Shown: in pieces, positions 8,949-16,064 of the stretch | Position numbering within the stretch: the stretch's first letter is position 1 | How the letters are laid out: each line of letters starts with the position of its first letter | NCBI GenBank assembly: GCA_039805905.1 | Contig: JBDIVM010000016.1 | Span: 17,778-81,777, forward strand | Length of the DNA stretch: 64,000 bases | Direction of reading: 5' to 3' | Origin: Thermohalobaculum sp039805905 | GTDB taxonomy: Bacteria; Pseudomonadota; Alphaproteobacteria; Rhodobacterales; Rhodobacteraceae | Translations under genes and position numbers: made by a program | Notes under the pieces: generated by a model | The model's input: only the letters and a program-made list of their open reading frames with translations | The model's database searches: none | Told to the model about the DNA's origin: nothing

Positions 8949-9943
8949 CGCAGGCCGGCATCCGGGTGGCGGCTGGCCTGCTTTTCGTGGCGGCGGTCCA
9001 GGTTACAGCGGCCCAGGTTTCAGCGACCCAGGCTCTGGCGGGCGAGCGGGCGGCGGGCCTCGACGCGATGTTCGCCAGCACCGCGGCTGTCGCTGTTACC
9101 GTCGAGCCGGTGGAGATCACCGCCAGGCGGCTGTTAGGCGTCGCGCTCCGCGGGGCCTGGGCCCTGACGGCAGATGACCCTGCCTTCGGCGGCCTTTCCG
9201 GTCTGCTGATCAGCGACGGGGAGCTTTATGCGGTCTCGGACAACGGCCACCTCCTGACCGCGGGATACGAGCTGAGCGGAGGGCGCCTGACCATCTCGGA
9301 GCCGCATCTTGCCCCGCTGCTCGATCCGTCCGGGCAACGCTACCTCACCAAGGCAGGCGCGGATTCGGAGGGGCTCGCCTGGTTCGGCGGGCGACTGGCC
9401 GTGGCCTTCGAGCGTGACCACCGGATCATGCTCCTGGGCGCGGACGGACGGATGCACGACACGATCCAGCCGCGGGGCTTCGAGCAGCTTGACTCAAATG
9501 GCGGTCTCGAAGGGCTTGCGACGCTTCCCGACGGGAGACTCATCGCCATCGCCGAGAAGGGCGACGCGGCGGGGGCTCCGGTCTTCGTGATCGGGCCGGA
9601 CGATGCGGTTGCCGAGGGGCGCCTCGCGCTGCCGGGCCCGCATCTGGTTACGGGAGCGGATGTCGGGCCGGACGGGCGGCTCTACCTCGTGCTGCGTGCC
9701 TTCTCGCTCCTGACCGGACCCAGCATCCGGGTGATGCGGTTCACTCTCGGTCCGGACGGTTTTCCCATCGCCGGCAGCCGGGTGACGCTCGCGGAATTCG
9801 AATCCGACGACCGGATCGACAACATGGAAGGGATTGCCGTCGAGCGGGCGCCGGAAGGCGGGCTGCGGCTCTGGCTGATCGCCGACGACAACTTCAGCTG
9901 GCTGCAGCGGACGCTGCTGCTGGTGCTCGACGTGACGGGCTGA
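8945..9943 (+). CDS. Phytase-like esterase-family secreted protein (PF13449 type)
   Basis: A 332-residue exported protein with an N-terminal signal region (IRVAAGLLFVAAVQVTAAQV) and repeated beta-propeller-like segments: FGGLSGLLISDGELYAVSDN, DSEGLAWFGGRLAVAFERDH, GGLEGLATLPDGRLIAIAEK and DNMEGIAVE. These match the family annotated as esterase-like activity of phytase, common as a single copy in Rhodobacterales. The true substrate is not established. The GTG start overlaps the mepA stop, so both are translated from one message; a role in envelope or extracytoplasmic chemistry is only an inference from that pairing. Confidence 0.8.
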   Translation: MTQAGIRVAAGLLFVAAVQVTAAQVSATQALAGERAAGLDAMFASTAAVAVTVEPVEITARRLLGVALRGAWALTADDPAFGGLSGLLISDGELYAVSDNGHLLTAGYELSGGRLTISEPHLAPLLDPSGQRYLTKAGADSEGLAWFGGRLAVAFERDHRIMLLGADGRMHDTIQPRGFEQLDSNGGLEGLATLPDGRLIAIAEKGDAAGAPVFVIGPDDAVAEGRLALPGPHLVTGADVGPDGRLYLVLRAFSLLTGPSIRVMRFTLGPDGFPIAGSRVTLAEFESDDRIDNMEGIAVERAPEGGLRLWLIADDNFSWLQRTLLLVLDVTG

Positions 9944-10014
9944 TGGGGGACGACGCTGGTGACGGCGGCGGGGCGGATGCATGCTCGGGCGGGTGAATCG
10001 CAACGGAGGCTCCG

Positions 10015-10398
10015 ATGAAGCTGTTCAACCCCGGGACGACGGCCAGACCGGCGTCGAAGTACTCCCACGGCGTCCTGGTTCCCGCAGGCGGCCGGCGCCT
10101 GGTTATCGCCGGGCAGGTTGGCGTCAGCCCCGATGGCAAGCTGGAAGAGGGCTTCGAGGCCCAGTCGCGCCGCGCCTGGTCGAACCTCTTCGCGGTGGTC
10201 GAGGCCGCGGGCATGAGGAAGACCGACCTCTGCAAGGTCACCGTCTACGTCACGAGGCCGGACGCGACCGCCGCCTACCGCGCGATCCGCGACGAGGTGA
10301 TGGACGGCCACATGCCGCCGATGACCTATATCGTGGTTGCCGGCCTTGCGGCGCCGGGTATGCTGGTCGAGATCGAAGGCGAGGCGGTGGCCGAGTAG
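10015..10398 (+). CDS. Rid-family protein (YjgF/YER057c/UK114), non-canonical
   Basis: A 127-residue protein with the Rid fold: LVIAGQVGVSPDGKLEEGFEAQSRRAWSNL at ~35-65 and DLCKVTVYVTRPDATAAYRAI at ~75-95 are family hallmarks. RidA itself hydrolyses reactive enamine/imine intermediates using an arginine in a segment of the form RxxVxVxxLP. Here the matching segment reads MTYIVVAGLAAPGMLVEIEG, with no arginine. The protein therefore probably belongs to one of the Rid subfamilies without RidA deaminase activity. A good GGAGG ribosome-binding site precedes the ATG. It is separated from the upstream gene by 71 bases and followed at once by a hairpin. Confidence 0.82.
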   Translation: MKLFNPGTTARPASKYSHGVLVPAGGRRLVIAGQVGVSPDGKLEEGFEAQSRRAWSNLFAVVEAAGMRKTDLCKVTVYVTRPDATAAYRAIRDEVMDGHMPPMTYIVVAGLAAPGMLVEIEGEAVAE

Positions 10399-10428
10399 CG
10401 GCGCGTCTGGGCAGGCACCCAGGCGCCG
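10399..10428 (+). terminator. Hairpin directly after the Rid-family gene
   Basis: CGGCGC-gt-CTGGG pairs with CCCAG-GCGCCG across a six-base loop, giving an 11-bp stem with one two-base bulge. It begins on the base after the stop codon. There is no good U-tract, so it may act as an mRNA 3' end stabiliser or a weak terminator. Confidence 0.45.
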
Positions 10429-10578
10429 GCGCCCTTCACCTCTGCAGTGGACCGGACGCCCGCGATCCGGACTCGGAACTAGACCCCAATTGCTGGGCCT
10501 TCCGTCGGTTCCTGCAGCGTTGATTCAGGTCAACGAAACCCGCTCCGCATCGCGGCATGCTCTGAGCGGGCCAGACCC

Positions 10579-10607
10579 CGACGGGCCACTGTCGGCGCGG
10601 CCCGTCG
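10579..10607. repeat. Inverted repeat in the leader of the lipoprotein pair
   Basis: CGACGGGCC (10579-10587) and GGCCCGTCG (10599-10607) are perfect 9-bp arms around an 11-base loop, about 50 bases upstream of the first lipoprotein gene. It could fold in the 5' leader or be a leftover terminator of the Rid gene. No function can be assigned. Confidence 0.45.
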
Positions 10608-10658
10608 ATGTCGGGGGGCGGGGAGCGGCCTGACTATTCCTAAGGCGGGTGACGTCTG

Positions 10659-11345
10659 ATGCGTCTGGTGGCCGGCATATGTCGGAGAATACGACGATGG
10701 CCCCGCATAGCCGCCTGCGGCGGCGCGGCGCTCCTCCTCTTCACAACGGCGTGCGCCGAGACGGTGCGCCCCAAGGTCGATGTGCCGACTCCGGTTGTCG
10801 GGAAGGCACCGCTGCGAGTCGCGGTCGCCTTCGACGATTCCCTCGCCAATCATCGATGTGTCGTCTCGAAGGGTTACATCGCCGCCGATTGGACCATCGA
10901 GATCGGTCCGCCGAGCATGGCGGCCTTCACCAAGGCGCTCGCGGCGGTGTTCGAGAGGGCGACGGTCCTGCCCGCAGCCCAGGCGGGCGAGGCCGCTATC
11001 GACCAGCCCGTTATCCGGATCTCGCTCGACGCCTTTTCCGGCTGCGATGCATCCTGGCCGATTATCGGGAGCAGCGTAGAGGTCGCCTATTTCGCCAAGG
11101 TGATGCGCGGCTCTGTCATCGTGCTCGATGATTGGACCGGGCGCGGCCGCGCGTCCCAAGCGGACCTGGAGGCCTATTCCTTGCCGGGAGGGCCGCTGAC
11201 GACCAGTATCGAAGGCCATTACCTAGCGCGCCTGACCGAGATTGCCATCCGCAAAGCCGTCGCGGATTTCGTCGCGAAATTCGAGGACGACCCGCGCGTT
11301 GTCGCCTGGAAGAATGCCGCCATGGCTGAGGCGCGCGATGGGTGA
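10659..11345 (+). CDS. Unknown exported protein, probable lipoprotein (first of a pair)
   Basis: I do not recognise a named family. The 228-residue product starts with a basic n-region (RRIRRWPR), a hydrophobic stretch and LLLFTTAC, a borderline lipobox with Cys32 as possible lipidation site. The rest has an alternating beta/alpha character: LRVAVAFDDSLANHRCVVSKGY, then a PSMAAFTKALAAVFERATVLP helix, QPVIRISLDAFSGC, and a C-terminal helix (TEIAIRKAVADFVAKFEDD). Its stop overlaps the start of the next lipoprotein gene by eight bases (ATGGGTGA), so the two are co-translated and probably work together in the envelope. Confidence 0.75.
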   Translation: MRLVAGICRRIRRWPRIAACGGAALLLFTTACAETVRPKVDVPTPVVGKAPLRVAVAFDDSLANHRCVVSKGYIAADWTIEIGPPSMAAFTKALAAVFERATVLPAAQAGEAAIDQPVIRISLDAFSGCDASWPIIGSSVEVAYFAKVMRGSVIVLDDWTGRGRASQADLEAYSLPGGPLTTSIEGHYLARLTEIAIRKAVADFVAKFEDDPRVVAWKNAAMAEARDG

Positions 11346-12003
11346 GAGTTCGCACGCAGCCGGCCTGCGGCAGTGCCTCCTCAGAGCGGTCGGTGGGCTG
11401 GCGGCTGTACTCACGCTCGGCGGATGCCCGGCCCCGACCGAGACGGTGACTTCGGGGACGGCGGAGTTCGCACTAGCCGCCGGTGAGCGCATCGTTGTCT
11501 ACCCGTCCTTTGTCTGCCTGAGCGACGCGCTTGCCAGCCTGTCCGGCACGCCATTCCGCGTCATGCCCACGGCTGAGTTCCAGGACTCCCTCTATCCGTG
11601 GTTCGAACCAGGCAACGAGCCGGCGAGCGCGGAGGCGCTCGACCGGCTGCTTGGCAAGCCGCATGTCCGCGCCCGGATCGACGAACTCCATGTCCGCTAC
11701 CTGATCGGTATCACGCGGAGGGATACCAGCGATGGCTTTCCCGGCTTCTTCTGTGGCGCCGGTTACGGCGGCGCGGGTTGCCTCGGCGTCGGCTGGGAGA
11801 ACAAGCAGACGGCCTTGAACGCGGTGATCTGGGACCTGCGCGAGTCGCGGCAGACCGGCGCTCTCTCGGCGCAGACCTCAGGTACCTCGCTGGCGATCGG
11901 CGTCGCGGTGCCGATCATTTTCGTAGCCGATACCGAAACCGAGGCGTGCGAAAAGATGGCCACCTTGATCGCTGACAATCTGCGCTTCTCGGGCAGGCAA
12001 TAA
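11338..12003 (+). CDS. Unknown lipoprotein (second of a pair)
   Basis: A 221-residue protein with a convincing lipobox: the hydrophobic segment GGLAAVLTLGGC ends in LGGC. After lipidation it would sit in the inner or outer membrane facing the periplasm. The body has four further cysteines, including a glycine-rich segment FFCGAGYGGAGCLGVGWENK, a helix SAEALDRLLGKPHVRARIDEL and AIGVAVPIIFVADTETEACEKMATLIADNL. No family is recognised with certainty. ATG 11338 is chosen because it overlaps the preceding stop and puts the lipobox ~30 residues in. A terminator for the convergent gene begins inside its stop codon. Confidence 0.75.
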   Translation: MGESSHAAGLRQCLLRAVGGLAAVLTLGGCPAPTETVTSGTAEFALAAGERIVVYPSFVCLSDALASLSGTPFRVMPTAEFQDSLYPWFEPGNEPASAEALDRLLGKPHVRARIDELHVRYLIGITRRDTSDGFPGFFCGAGYGGAGCLGVGWENKQTALNAVIWDLRESRQTGALSAQTSGTSLAIGVAVPIIFVADTETEACEKMATLIADNLRFSGRQ

Positions 12004-12023
12004 AATGCCGCCACGCGCGGCAT
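12002..12023 (-). terminator. Intrinsic terminator of the LOG-family gene
   Basis: ATGCCGC and GCGGCAT are perfect 7-bp arms (12005-12011 and 12017-12023) around a five-base loop. On the minus strand the hairpin is followed by TTTTA, the layout of a Rho-independent terminator, ~65 bases after the stop at 12089. The T-run overlaps the stop region of the convergent lipoprotein gene. Confidence 0.65.
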
Positions 12024-12088
12024 GAGTGCCGCCTGCGACCGGCATCACGGCAAGGCGCATGCGCCTACGCCACGGCCAAGGGCTTGCC

Positions 12089-12910
12089 TCAGTCGGCGAT
12101 CCCCGCCGACTCGCGGATGATGTTCCAGCCTTCCTCGGCGGTCTCGACATAGTCGAAGAGGGCGATGTCGCCGGGCGAGATGGTGCCGGCCTCGGCCAGG
12201 GCCTGCCAGTTGACGATCCGCTTCCAGAAGGCCCGACCGAACAGCAGCACCGGCACCGGCTTCATCCGCTTGGTCTGGATCAGCGTCAGCGTCTCGAACA
12301 GCTCGTCCAGCGTGCCGAAGCCGCCCGGGAACACGGCGACAGCGCGGGCGCGCATCAGAAAATGCATCTTGCGGATCGCGAAGTAGTGGAAGTTGAAGCT
12401 GAGGTCCGGCGTCACATAGGCATTCGGCGCCTCCTCGCGCGGAAGCACGATGCCAAGCCCGATGGTCTGCGCGCCTGCCTCGTGGGCGCCGCGGCTGCCG
12501 GCCTCCATCACGCCGGGGCCGCCGCCCGTGCAGACCACGAACTCGCGGCCCTGGCGGCGCACGGATTCCTCGCCGACCAGCCGGGCGAATTTCCGTGCCT
12601 CTTCGTAGTAGTGCGAGAGCTCCGCCAGCATTGGCGTCGGTGCGGTGTCGCGCCGCTCGGGCCGGGGGATCCGGGCTCCACCGAACATCACCACCGTCGA
12701 GGTGATGCCCTTCTGGCGCAGGATCATCTCGAACTTCAGGAGCTCGAGCTGCAGCCGCACGGGCCTGAGTTCGTCGTGCTCCAGGAACTCGGAATCGCGG
12801 AAGGCCAGCCGGAAGGTCGGCGACAGGGTCTGGGGTGTCTCCGGCAGCTTCTCGGCCCGCCTGGCGTCGTAATCCGCCGGTGGAAAGATCGACACGCGCT
12901 TCTCGGTCAT
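12089..12910 (-). CDS. LOG-family protein (nucleotide 5'-monophosphate phosphoribohydrolase-like)
   Basis: A 273-residue cytosolic Rossmann-fold protein. Family motifs are visible: VVMFGGARIPRP, EFVVCTGGGPGVMEAGSRGAHEAG and the diagnostic VFPGGFGTLDELFETLTL, containing the PGGxGTxxE signature of LOG proteins. Plant and bacterial LOG enzymes release ribose 5-phosphate from cytokinin nucleotides or from AMP. At 273 residues it belongs to the longer bacterial type with an extra N-terminal helix region, annotated as TIGR00730. The natural substrate is unknown. It is transcribed alone, divergent from dapD. Confidence 0.88.
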   Translation of the reverse strand: MTEKRVSIFPPADYDARRAEKLPETPQTLSPTFRLAFRDSEFLEHDELRPVRLQLELLKFEMILRQKGITSTVVMFGGARIPRPERRDTAPTPMLAELSHYYEEARKFARLVGEESVRRQGREFVVCTGGGPGVMEAGSRGAHEAGAQTIGLGIVLPREEAPNAYVTPDLSFNFHYFAIRKMHFLMRARAVAVFPGGFGTLDELFETLTLIQTKRMKPVPVLLFGRAFWKRIVNWQALAEAGTISPGDIALFDYVETAEEGWNIIRESAGIAD

Positions 12911-13074
12911 GCTCTGCCGCCTTGCCTCCTGCCCGTTCCCCGGAATCCCCCTGACCTAGCGGCGCGGGCGGGGCTCCGCAATCGGCAATTTCGGCTGCGT
13001 CCGCCCGCCTCGCGCATTGCATGGGCCGGGCATCCACCCTATAGGCAGGCGGACGCCAGCCCGAGGAGACCGCC

Positions 13075-13932
13075 ATGGAGGCCGCCATGAGCCACGCCGA
13101 TCTCGCCGCCTCGATCGAACGCGCCTGGGAGGCCCGGACCGAGGTCACCCCGGCCACGAAGGGCGAGACCCGCGAGGCGGTCGACCGGGCGCTCGACCTG
13201 ATGGACCGCGGCGCACTCCGGGTCGCCGAGCGCTCGATCCGCGGCGACTGGACCGTGAACCAGTGGGCCAAGAAGGCGGTGCTGCTGTCGTTCCGCCTGA
13301 ACGACATGGCGCCGATCAAGGGCGGTCCGGGCAGCGCCAGCTGGTGGGACAAGGTGCCCTCAAAATTCGACGGCTGGGGCGAGAACCAGTGGCGTGCCGC
13401 GGGCTTCCGGGCGGTGCCGAACTGCGTCGTCCGCCGTTCGGCCTACATCGCTCCGGGCGTGGTGCTGATGCCCTCCTTCGTCAATCTCGGAGCGTACGTC
13501 GACTCCGGCACCATGGTCGACACCTGGGCGACCGTCGGTTCCTGCGCCCAGATCGGCAGGAATGTCCACATCTCGGGCGGCGCCGGCATCGGCGGTGTGC
13601 TCGAGCCGCTGCAGGCCGGCCCGGTGATCATCGAGGACAATTGTTTCGTCGGCGCGCGGTCCGAGGTCGCCGAGGGTGTGATCGTCCGCGAGGGCTCGGT
13701 GCTGTCGATGGGCGTGTTTCTCGGGGCCTCCACCAGGATCATCGACCGCACCACCGGCGAGACCTTCATCGGCGAGGTGCCGCCCTATTCGGTCGTGGTC
13801 CCCGGTACCATCCCCGGCAAGGCCATGCCCGACGGCAGCCCCGGCCCCGGCCTCTACTGCGCCGTGATCGTCAAGCGGGTCGACGAGCGCACCCGCGCCA
13901 AGACCTCGATCAACGAGCTCCTGCGTGCCTGA
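13075..13932 (+). CDS. dapD: 2,3,4,5-tetrahydropyridine-2,6-dicarboxylate N-succinyltransferase DapD
   Basis: Catalyses succinyl transfer from succinyl-CoA to tetrahydrodipicolinate in the succinylase branch of lysine and meso-diaminopimelate synthesis. The 285-residue protein has the family N-terminal helical domain, the substrate-binding stretch RLNDMAPIKGGPG, then a left-handed beta-helix of hexapeptide repeats (APGVVLMPSFVNLGAYVDSG, ATVGSCAQIGRNVHISGGAG) and a C-terminal KTSINELLR tail. ATG 13075 is ~6 bases from AGGAGA; ATG 13087 is also plausible. The end overlaps the next small gene by eight bases. dapE lies three genes downstream, so both act in one pathway and probably one operon. 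Confidence 0.96.
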   Translation: MEAAMSHADLAASIERAWEARTEVTPATKGETREAVDRALDLMDRGALRVAERSIRGDWTVNQWAKKAVLLSFRLNDMAPIKGGPGSASWWDKVPSKFDGWGENQWRAAGFRAVPNCVVRRSAYIAPGVVLMPSFVNLGAYVDSGTMVDTWATVGSCAQIGRNVHISGGAGIGGVLEPLQAGPVIIEDNCFVGARSEVAEGVIVREGSVLSMGVFLGASTRIIDRTTGETFIGEVPPYSVVVPGTIPGKAMPDGSPGPGLYCAVIVKRVDERTRAKTSINELLRA

Positions 13933-14245
13933 GACGAAGGCCCGCGCTCCCGAGCAGGTCCACATCCTCCTCGTCGAGGTCGGACGCTGCGAGGGTGACG
14001 GCCTGCCCGCGGGCGCGAGCGGCGCCGGCCTTCTCTGTTTTGCCTCCGGCCGCACCGAGCGGCATGCGGTCGATGAGACCGTGAAGGTGCTGAAGGACGC
14101 CGGCATGGCCCCGCTCGAGGTCGAATCCTGGGGCACCCGCGTGGCGCCGGAGATCGAGATCGGCCCGGAGGAGGAGGCGCTGATGGACCGCGCGCTCGCC
14201 GAGAACGCGGTGATCGTGGTCAGCATCACGCCCTTCGAGGACTGA
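13925..14245 (+). CDS. Unknown small protein between dapD and dapE
   Basis: A 106-residue soluble protein, not recognised. It begins with GTG overlapping the dapD stop and ends five bases before the HAD gene. The sequence reads as one alpha/beta domain: VHILLVEVGRCEGDGLPAG, GAGLLCFASGRTERHAVDET, a helix VKVLKDAGMAPLEVESWGTR, and EEALMDRALAENAVIVVSIT. Codon usage and tight spacing indicate a real gene. Its conserved seat inside the dap cluster suggests a link to lysine/DAP synthesis, but nothing in the sequence shows a catalytic site. Confidence 0.8.
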   Translation: MPETKARAPEQVHILLVEVGRCEGDGLPAGASGAGLLCFASGRTERHAVDETVKVLKDAGMAPLEVESWGTRVAPEIEIGPEEEALMDRALAENAVIVVSITPFED

Positions 14246-14250
14246 GCCCC

Positions 14251-14913
14251 GTGCGCATCTTCCTCGACCTCGACGGCACGCTGACCGACCCGAAGGACGG
14301 CATCACCCGCTCGATCCGCCACGCGCTGATCGGCCTAGGCATCGACCCCCCGCCCGAGGACGCGCTCACCTGGTGCATCGGCCCGCCGCTGATCGACAGC
14401 CTGACCGCGCTCGCCGGCGGCGATCCCGCACTGGGCGCCCGGGCGCTCACGCTCTACCGCGAGCGCTTCGGGAGCATCGGCCTGTTCGAGAATGCGGTCT
14501 ATCCCGGAATCCCCGAGGCGCTCCAGGCGCTCGGCGCTACCGGCGCCCGGCTCTTTCTCGCCACCAGCAAGCCCCATGTCTATGCCCGGCGGATCGTCGC
14601 GCATTTCGGCCTCGGCGACGCGCTCGACGGGGTTTTCGGCTCGGACCTCGACGGCACCAATGTCCACAAGTCCGACTTGCTCGCTCATGCGCTTGCCGAG
14701 ACCGGCGGGGCAGGCGGATCGGCACTGATGATCGGCGACCGCCGGCACGATGTAGAGGGCGCCCGCGCCAACGGGCTGTCGACGATCGGCGTGCTCTGGG
14801 GCTATGGCGGGCCCGAAGAGCTTATCCGGGCCGGGGCGGACCATCTCGCCGCTGCGCCCGCCGACCTTGCCGGCCTCGCGGCTGCGGCGCTGAACATGGA
14901 GACCTGCCCATGA
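14251..14913 (+). CDS. HAD-superfamily hydrolase, phosphoglycolate-phosphatase-like
   Basis: A 220-residue HAD phosphatase. Motif I is IFLDLDGTLTD (nucleophile Asp6, acid/base Asp8), motif II is the Thr/Ser in LFLATSKPHVY, motif III includes the Lys in NVHKSDLLAHAL, and motif IV is MIGDRRHDVEGARANG. A helical cap follows motif I, as in Gph/PpaX-type enzymes. All catalytic residues are present, so it should dephosphorylate a small phosphate ester, but the substrate is unknown. The GTG start lies five bases after the preceding gene and the stop overlaps the dapE start (ATGA), so it is part of the dap transcription unit. Confidence 0.88.
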   Translation: MRIFLDLDGTLTDPKDGITRSIRHALIGLGIDPPPEDALTWCIGPPLIDSLTALAGGDPALGARALTLYRERFGSIGLFENAVYPGIPEALQALGATGARLFLATSKPHVYARRIVAHFGLGDALDGVFGSDLDGTNVHKSDLLAHALAETGGAGGSALMIGDRRHDVEGARANGLSTIGVLWGYGGPEELIRAGADHLAAAPADLAGLAAAALNMETCP

Positions 14914-16064
14914 CCTCCCCCGTCGATCCTGTGGCGCTGGCCGCCGCGCTGGTCCGCTGCCCCTCGGTCACTCCGGAGGAGGGCGGTGCCCTCGCGCTCC
15001 TCGAGCGCACGCTCGCCCCGCTCGGCTTCGCCTGCACCCGCATCAGCCGGGGAGGGGTCGAGAACCTCTACGCCCGCTGGGGCACCGCCGCCCCGGTCTT
15101 CGCCTTCGCCGGCCACACCGACGTCGTGCCCGTCGGCGACCGCGCTGCCTGGGCCCGCGACCCCTTCGGCGGCGAGATCGTCGACGGCGTGCTCTGGGGC
15201 CGCGGTGCCACCGACATGAAGTCGGGCGTCGCCGCCTTTGCCGCCGCGGCGGCCGAGTTCGTCGCCACCGCGCCGGCGGGCTCGGTGTCGCTCCTGATCA
15301 CCGGCGACGAGGAGGGGCAGGCGACCGACGGCACCATTGCCATCCTCGACTGGATGCGGGCGCATGGCGAGACCGCCGATTTCTGCCTCGTCGGCGAGCC
15401 GACCTCGGTCAGCGAGCTCGGCGACGTGGCCAAGATCGGCCGGCGCGGCTCGATGAACGGGACGCTGACCGTGCGGGGGCGGCAGGGCCATTCCGCCTAT
15501 CCCGAGCGCGCCGCCAACCCGCTGCCGGCACTCGCCCGCATCTGCGCCGCGCTGGCGGGAACGCCGCTCGACCAGGGGTCCGAGCACTTCCAGCCCTCGA
15601 CACTGGCGCTGACCTCGATCGATGTCGGCAACACGGCCTCGAACGTGATTCCGAACGCCGGCCGGGCAAGGTTCAACATCCGCTTCAACGACCTGCACAG
15701 CCCGGACTCGCTCAGGGAATGGGCGCAGGGGATTGTCGATCGCGAGATCGTCGGGACGGAGGTCGAGGCGTCGCTCGACTGGTCGGTTTCCGGCGAGAGC
15801 TTCCTGACCCAGCCGGGTCGCCGGGTCAGGGCGGTGGCCGAGTCCATCGCGGCGGCCACCAACCGGCGGCCGGCACTTACCACGGGCGGCGGCACGTCGG
15901 ATGCCCGATTCATCAAGGATATCTGCCCGGTGATGGAGTTCGGTCTGGTCGGCGACACCATGCACCAGGTCGATGAAAGGGTGCCGGTGGAGGCGATCAG
16001 GGCGCTCTCGCGGATCTATCTCGACGTGCTGAGGCGGTTCTTTGCGAGCCCGGCGGATTGCTGA
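14910..16064 (+). CDS. dapE: Succinyl-diaminopimelate desuccinylase DapE
   Basis: An M20-family di-zinc hydrolase that removes succinate from N-succinyl-LL-DAP, two steps after DapD. The 384-residue protein has the metal-binding motifs FAFAGHTDVVPVGD, WGRGATDMKSGVAA, LITGDEEGQATDG (catalytic Glu and metal Glu), GEPTSVSELGD and, near the C-terminus, FGLVGDTMHQVDERVP with the last zinc His. A dimerisation domain lies between about residues 180 and 300 (RRGSMNGTLTVRGRQGHSAYP). The ATG overlaps the HAD stop. Its last 49 bases overlap the end of the convergent PAP2 gene. Confidence 0.96.
   Translation: MTSPVDPVALAAALVRCPSVTPEEGGALALLERTLAPLGFACTRISRGGVENLYARWGTAAPVFAFAGHTDVVPVGDRAAWARDPFGGEIVDGVLWGRGATDMKSGVAAFAAAAAEFVATAPAGSVSLLITGDEEGQATDGTIAILDWMRAHGETADFCLVGEPTSVSELGDVAKIGRRGSMNGTLTVRGRQGHSAYPERAANPLPALARICAALAGTPLDQGSEHFQPSTLALTSIDVGNTASNVIPNAGRARFNIRFNDLHSPDSLREWAQGIVDREIVGTEVEASLDWSVSGESFLTQPGRRVRAVAESIAAATNRRPALTTGGGTSDARFIKDICPVMEFGLVGDTMHQVDERVPVEAIRALSRIYLDVLRRFFASPADC

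Noticed and set aside
11590..11620. A GTGGTTCGAACCA-like word resembling a tRNA T-arm.
   Set aside because: It lies inside the second lipoprotein gene and no acceptor, D-arm or anticodon arm can be drawn around it.
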